This document shows, piece after piece, positions 58,536 through 64,000 of a DNA stretch of 64,000 nucleotides. This stretch comes from Onchidella celtica (Eukaryota > Mollusca > Gastropoda > Systellommatophora > Onchidiidae). Numbering within the stretch: the stretch's first letter is position 1; each line of letters opens with the position of its first letter. A model generated the notes under the pieces. That model had not been told where the DNA came from. It was given only the letters and a program-made list of their open reading frames with translations, and searched no databases. A program made the translations under genes and the position numbers. The stretch is from assembly GCA_963931925.1 (NCBI GenBank), contig OZ007567.1, forward strand, positions 81,229,186-81,293,185. The letters run 5' to 3'.

Positions 58536-59743
58536 GAGATCTCTCAATAAATACCATACTTTCTGGTGTAATATCAAGTGCGGTCTGTTGATTTATACCG
58601 CAGTCAACGTGATCTTAAAAATAATATAAATCCTTATACTTTTATGTTTTAATAGCGTTTTGCTCATTATCATTGAGTGTCACTGGGGCTATTAGTTCTG
58701 TATACCTTGCAAATTGTCACGACGTATGATGTAGTTTTGGTAGTAATCATGCTTTCATATCCTTTTGTTGCTGAATGCATTAATGTTTGGGATAAAGGAG
58801 ACCGGTGATAGCTAAAACCATTATTTTCCGAAGACACTAAAGTCTGATGATCTTGGGTGCTACTGCCATAAAAAACATTTTCCCCACTTTCGTTCTTGTG
58901 TTACAAAACGTCAGTGAAGCAAGAAAACTGCCTGAAATCACAGACTATAGGTTTGGGACAGGTAAAAGTTATGGCTTGTCTTGTTCATACAGATATGGAC
59001 TATGGACCTGCTTTACTAAAAGTGCTTATACATTTTCCAAATTTTATAAGTCATTTTGAAAAGAGTAAAACTCTCCGTGTACTGAAGATTATTCTTTACG
59101 TGTTGTAAAATTAAAATAAGCTCATTTCATCGAAAACACAATATTTTCTCCATCACTGAGCAAAAGTCGACAAACTGTGCCACAGAGAACCATCCTCTGT
59201 TCATCCACGCCCAAAATAGTTCGTTTCAATTTATTGATTAAAAGACAATTTAAATGAACTAAAAGAAAAAAAATACATTTGAAATCTTTTCCTCAATTAA
59301 TGCATAGCTGATAATTTTAAAGAAAAAAAAAGTCTATTTGTTGGTTTTTTTCCTTTTGTCTTTTTTTGTTTTTTCACTATCTCAGCGACTCAAGTAATAC
59401 CTTTAAAAAAAACATTCAAATCCGCCAATATCTAGTATTACAAACATAAATTGTTGTCAAGCAACTCCGAGGAACAAACAGTACACACGAGTCAGCGTCA
59501 ACAAGCTTGTGTCCTGTATCTGTGACACTATCTTTGGCTTTGGTGTTTATCTCAGGAACAGCAAGTCACATCTGATACTGCAAAATTAAAAGGTTGGATT
59601 AAGGTCACGTTCATCGCCTACGTGTGCTAAATATACGAGGATATTGAACCATCTGTTCCGATGATTTCATTAACAGATTTCTAGGTGGGAGATCTATAAT
59701 ACTAGAATTCGTCAGCCTTAATTAGGCTATACACGTCTTCGTC

Positions 59744-59903
59744 ATGTCTCACCTGGCCCCTGGAGGAGGTTGTTGTCTACAAAATGAAGTTTCCGGTCAG
59801 ATTTTCGATTGGTGGAGATGTAGTCCTGACGGTGGCATCCTTAAACCTCTGCACCCACCCACACCACCACCGAAACGACCGCCTCCGCCTCTGAGAAGAG
59901 ACG
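59744..59903 (+). CDS. Gene C exon 1
   Basis: Fifty-three codons plus one base. The frame would stop two codons into the intron (GGT AAT TAA), which marks the exon end. The Trp/Pro-rich content matches gene B exon 1. Confidence 0.72.
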
Positions 59904-60858
59904 GTAATTAATTCTTGGCTTCCAAATTATACTTTGGGAAGGACTTCCAAATGCGACTCATGACCCTTTCATTAACAATGACACACAAGTTTTACAACAG
60001 AACTGGGGGTTCGCCCGGTTATTAAGTCCAAAAAATGCGTTTAAACAAGATAATATCGTTTTATAACAAGGAAATGGTTGGAAGGTATAAAAAAAAACCT
60101 GAATTTTTTACATAACTGCATGAAAATATTACCTTGAGTCGCATTGGGAAATCCCTCGAAACCTTGTCGTTATCATGATTAAAAGGTAATTATCATCGAC
60201 ATCCGATTAATGGACACAGTTAATCACACCTCACACTACACAGTCTAAGCTTGAAATGTCGAGATTTTGTAAATCGACAAATTCATTCACTAATGAATAT
60301 ACAGGGATTAACTTTACATAAAAAGATATGGCTTACATACCTTATAAAATCAGGATAATGATTTATTATTAGATTTGACATGTCAGTTAGTCTGCATCTG
60401 CGACGTGTTTTGATGTTATTCGACCTTCCGTCTTTCATAACCTTTAATATACACGACGTGATAGTGACGTGTACAGTGCTAGTGGTGCAAGGACGTACAC
60501 ACCCAGTCTATATTCAGCATTATTCCTTCTCATTCTGCTAAATTCTTAGAGATCATGAAAATCAATGATCGCTTGGAAACACTGTGAAAGATTTATGCAA
60601 GCAAATAGAAAATCGTCTCCCGATCTTTAGATAGACTCGCCCGATAAGCATTACCTCGAGTCGGTAGTATGCAGTAAAAACAACCTTCAAATACAGTGAT
60701 TCCTTAATACGTATCTTACTTGCTATATGTAGCTTTCTGGCGAGTTTTAAACCTGTCTTTCCATGATAAATAAGCTTATAAATGTATCAGTATCAGTACA
60801 AAAACATCTGAGAAACTTGGTGGTTTGTTAATTGTTGTTGGTGTTGCTTTTGTTGTTG

Positions 60859-60929
<71 letters not shown>

Positions 60930-61351
60930 ATCTATCTAGCTAGCTATCTATCTATCTCTCTATCTATCTATTTCTCTATCTCTGTCCCTCTGTCTCTCTC
61001 TCTGTCTCTCTCTATCTCTCACTTTGTCTCTCTCTATCTCTGTCTCTCTATCTCTGTCTCTCTATATCTCTGTCTGTCTCTCTCTCATTCTGTCTCCCTC
61101 TGTCTCTGTCTCTCTGCCTGTGTCTTTCTCTCTGTCTCTCCCTGTGTCTCTCTCTGTCTCTGTCTGTCAGTTTCTCTGTCTCTCTCTCTCTGTCTCTCTC
61201 TCACTCTGTCTCTCTCTGTCTCTGTCTCTCTACCTCTGTCTCTCTCTCTGCGTCTCTCTGTGTCTCTCTTTGTCTCTGTCTCTCTATCTCTGTCTCTCTT
61301 TGTCTCTGTCCGTCTCTCTCTCTGTCTCTCTCTCACTCTGTCTCTCTCTGC

Positions 61352-61435
<84 letters not shown>

Positions 61436-61932
61436 CGTCTCTCTGTCTGTGTCTGTATGGGGGTGTGTGTTTCTCACTTGCCTTAACTATTCCTTCACTC
61501 CACACTACATTTCTTATTGTTCCTGTTGTTGCTGCTGCTTTTCTTTTTCTGAATGTTGTTCTCCTCTTTGGTGGAGGAAGTGGTAGTGGTGGTATTAACC
61601 AACCGAAAGCTAACACAAATAAATGGGCCAGTTCACAGAATCTGCAGCTGACAGCGTTACTTTACTCAACCGTCCATGTACTTGCAGAGTTGTGCTGGCC
61701 GTTACACTCAAGCTGTGTGGAGTCCAAAGAAGAGACTGACTGTCAAATAAGCCGAGATTTCTGGCCTGACAAATGGGACAGTACCAGCAAGAGGCCCAGA
61801 TACGAACACCAGCGACCCCCATGGTCACCCACCAAACTGCCCAACCAGTGGGGTGTGATTAAATACCCACCCCCATACACCCACTATTGCAGGGACAGGG
61901 AAAAACCAATCAATTTTGTATGCAAACTTTGA
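59744..61932 (+). CDS. Gene C: tandem paralogue of gene B, 134 aa, unknown function
   Basis: The exons are 59744-59903 and 61688-61932, with donor GACG|GTAATT and acceptor CATGTACTTGCAG, phase 1 as in gene B, and a CDS of 405 nt. Exon 1 begins MSHLAPGGGCCLQNEVSGQI, followed by FDWWRC (21-26) and a proline run (HPPTPPPKRPPPPLRR). Exon 2 has LCWPLHSSC and the box RPPWSPTKLPNQWG with YPPPYTHYC (96-121). Compared with gene B, exon 1 is 44 codons shorter and lacks the NTGMTNG segment, while exon 2 is similar in length. There is no signal peptide or transmembrane segment. The roughly 1.8-kb intron is dominated by a TC-rich tract that ends about 250 bp before the acceptor. It is a duplicate of gene B with strong conservation only in the two boxes. 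Confidence 0.72.
60861..61435. repeat. TC-rich microsatellite in the gene C intron
   Basis: Pure (TC)n at 60861-60924 and about 61373-61432, with TCTGTCTC and TATC mixtures between. The open frames of 250-300 codons over it are Ser-Leu-Cys-Val repeats. The last of them runs by chance into the true exon 2. Confidence 0.95.
61688..61932 (+). CDS. Gene C exon 2 (terminal)
   Basis: Starts AGTTGTGC after TACTTGCAG and stops at TGA 61930-61932 after NFVCKL. The conserved box aligns with gene B exon 2 without gaps. Confidence 0.75.
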
Positions 61933-62163
61933 ACGAACGCAAATTGATAGTTGTATCATGCGCCTCCTAGTCCTAGCGCCCACTGAACATTGAAGATCAG
62001 CTCTCAAAGGGGCTAAAAAAGGATACGTAACTCTGCCAAAACAGACGCAATTTCAGCCCTAACGGGTTATTCCCCTTCATACTATGAAGGCTTTTGTAAT
62101 TTCACAAAATGATTCATTTCAAATGTCTGGCGTCATCAGAAGTCAGAGATCAGCCAGCTTGAA

Positions 62164-62169
62164 AATAAA
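62164..62169 (+). promoter_or_regulatory. Possible polyadenylation signal of gene C
   Basis: AATAAA about 230 bp beyond the gene C stop codon, at a usual distance for a 3' end. Confidence 0.4.
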
Positions 62170-62289
62170 CTGTCTTTACGTCTAACTTCTAAGATATTTT
62201 TTTATGTATTTTAGGATACTTTTGTGTCAGCCGTGAGAGAACATAGAGCAGCTGCATGTCAAGTTATGGAAAAATAAAACGAAAGTGGA

Positions 62290-62353
<64 letters not shown>

Positions 62354-62354
62354 G

Positions 62355-62444
<90 letters not shown>

Positions 62445-62548
62445 GTCTATCTGTCTATCTATCTATCTATCTACTTATCTATCTATCTATCTTATCTATC
62501 TATCTATCTGTCAGTCAGTATGTCAGTCTGTCTGTCTGTCTGTCTGTG

Positions 62549-62605
<57 letters not shown>

Positions 62606-62612
62606 GTCTGTG
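62290..62612. repeat. (TATC)n microsatellite
   Basis: Long TATC runs broken by single TGTC, TCATC and TTATC units. Frames are Tyr-Leu-Ser-Ile repeats. Confidence 0.95.
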
Positions 62613-62849
62613 GTTTCTTTCTGTCTGGTTGTCTGTCACCCATCTTTCTTTCTCTGTGCTTGTCAGTTAGTCTGCCTGGCCGTCTGTGAATTTAACAATT
62701 TAAGTGCTGCCCGTTTGTCTGGCTATCTATCTATCTGTCTGTGTGTCCCTGCCTGACTGGCACTCACTCCGTTCATCTACTCTATGTGTTCATTTCTTTC
62801 TAGTAATTTATCTGTGTACATATCTGCCCGTACCTGTCTATACATTTGT

Positions 62850-63092
62850 TCTCTCTTTCTCTCACTCTCTCTGTCTCTCTATGTCTCTCTTTGTCTCTGT
62901 CTCTGTCTCTCTCTGTCTCTCTCTGTATCTGTCTCTCTGTCTCTCTGTACCTCTCTGTCTCTCTGTCTCTCTGTACCTTTCTGTCTCTCTGTACCTTTCT
63001 GTCTCTCTCTGTCTCTCTATGTCTCTCTGTCTCTATCTGTATCTCTCTGTCTCTGTCTGTCTGTCTTTCTCCCTCTCTCCTCTCTCTCTCTC

Positions 63093-63165
<73 letters not shown>
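62850..63165. repeat. TC-rich microsatellite
   Basis: TCTGTCTC and TCTCTGTACC sub-repeats pass into pure (TC)n at 63090-63162. Confidence 0.95.
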
Positions 63166-63166
<1 letters not shown>

Positions 63167-63189
63167 TGTCATGCCCTAAAATCCTCCAG

Positions 63190-63342
63190 CTAAAAAGAAA
63201 AAAAAACGCTTTGCCAGACTTAAACAGTATCAAAAATGGCTGAGTCGAAATGCCCTTGTACCTATGGGGACATACGAAGATGAGACAACGTGTCACACCA
63301 AGAAGATGAGCCAGTGTAAATCGCATCTGATACCAAAGTTCT
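63190..63342 (+). CDS. Possible terminal exon with a lysine-rich start
   Basis: After the TC tract and CTAAAATCCTCCAG an open frame reads KKKKKRFARLKQYQKWLSR, NALVPMGTYEDETTC, HTKKMSQCKSHLIPKF and stops at 63340-63342. Entry would be phase 1. No upstream donor is assigned: gene C's own frame ends in a stop, though phase-1 donors of the locus exist. The alternative frame after the same AG stops after 17 codons. Confidence 0.3.
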
Positions 63343-64000
63343 AACTCTTATAATGTGGAGTCTATGTTACTGTAAACATCAGCAGAATTGCGATTGTAGC
63401 TGTAATTGAAGTTGTCGTTGAAGTTGTGGTCGTTATCATCTTCGTTATCCAGTTATGGAGGTAGGCAGAGATAATCTAGAGACACGAACCCTCTAAAATG
63501 GTCTAAAATGTTCTCTTCTTCAAATAGCACAGCAGTGGCCGAGTGACAATGATGAGGAAACTGTCAGAGCAGCGGGAATTCATGCCGCAGGTGTTCACGT
63601 GCGTCTTGAAGAATGCATGGCCTGGAATGACGTGAAGCAATCCGGGCCGTTGGGCCCCATTACAATCGGCACATTCTTAAGCAGCACGTGAAATCCCGCG
63701 GCATGAAATCCTGCCCATCAGACAGGACCCTGGAGAGGCAGTAGGGGGGGCGTATGCCAAGTACCACAGCCTGTTCTGGTTCTCAGGAATCAACGAATCT
63801 GGTTTCCATGCTCAAATTTACTTCCCCCTATCTACACAAGCAGGTCAGGCCAAAGCCAATAATCAGACGATAAACCCTGAGTTCTGATTGTTTTTAAGAG
63901 TTAAGAGTTTGATAACACTTGTCTTGAATACAATTTATCTCTTTTAGTTTCAACTTCTCGCAAATGTTTGTTTCTCTCCGGGGTAATTGTTAATCTCTCT
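63343..64000. other. Right end of the window, no further gene seen
   Basis: Apart from the inverted-repeat element at 63571-63716, the sequence shows no supported coding content or splice-flanked frame. Confidence 0.35.
63571..63716. mobile_element. Short element with about 31-bp imperfect inverted ends
   Basis: GCGGGAATTCATGCCGCAGG then TGTTCACGTGC is mirrored at 63686-63716 by GCACGTGAAATCCCGCGGCA then TGAAATCCTGC. No ORF. Likely a MITE, or a foldback of about 145 bp. Confidence 0.5.

Noticed and set aside
60825-61932. Open frames of 253 and 302 codons
   Set aside because: Translations of TC repeats. The second fuses by chance with true gene C exon 2, which is annotated separately with its acceptor.

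Overview
The window looks like nuclear DNA from a large, AT-rich, repeat-rich invertebrate genome, most likely a mollusc (inference). The reasons are multi-kilobase introns with GT-AG splice sites, long TC, TATC and TG microsatellites, tRNA-derived SINEs, MITEs, LINE tails, a mariner fossil and lineage-specific tandem repeats. There is no sign of bacterial or organellar organisation. Nearly all long uninterrupted reading frames are translated microsatellites. The real genes are small exons that must be joined by splice sites and phase.

Region 1-17.5 kb: a rhodopsin-class GPCR lies on the minus strand in six exons (17514 down to 4936). Every junction agrees in phase, and the 1098-nt CDS encodes 365 residues with seven recognisable membrane segments. 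Its introns hold a roughly 3-kb element with perfect 33-bp terminal inverted repeats (6973-10018) wrapped around TC/GA minisatellites, a THAP-like zinc-finger fragment (about 11560), a TATC array, a SINE and several MITEs. A possible last exon or exons of a plus-strand gene enter at base 1.

Region 17.5-28 kb: no gene recognised. It contains TC-rich tracts, a decayed mariner transposase (19.4-20.05 kb), MITEs, and a head-to-tail dimer of a roughly 450-bp element that carries a conserved hairpin (23753-24659).

Region 28-62 kb: a locus of small, Trp/Pro/Cys-rich, leaderless proteins of unknown function. Gene A (28311-29743, +, 163 aa), a related exon at 32603 (+), gene E (49740 down to 38993, -, 185 aa), gene B (53173-55233, +, 186 aa) and gene C (59744-61932, +, 134 aa) share a short FDW-type aromatic motif. 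B and C are clear tandem paralogues: same phase-1 intron, and the same C-terminal RPPW..KLPN.WG/PPPYT.YC box. I do not recognise the family; it is the main novelty of the window. Further possible exons are at 36695, 40319 and 63192.

The remaining sequence is repeats. These include a 46-bp array (33.2-33.7 kb), a 31-bp array of about 40 units (37.6-38.86 kb), a near-perfect 139-bp palindrome (41395), LINE tails (39.6-40.1 and 47.4-47.7 kb), an RT fossil (44.65-45.37 kb), three SINE copies, paired MITEs, and dense TC/TATC/TG microsatellites.
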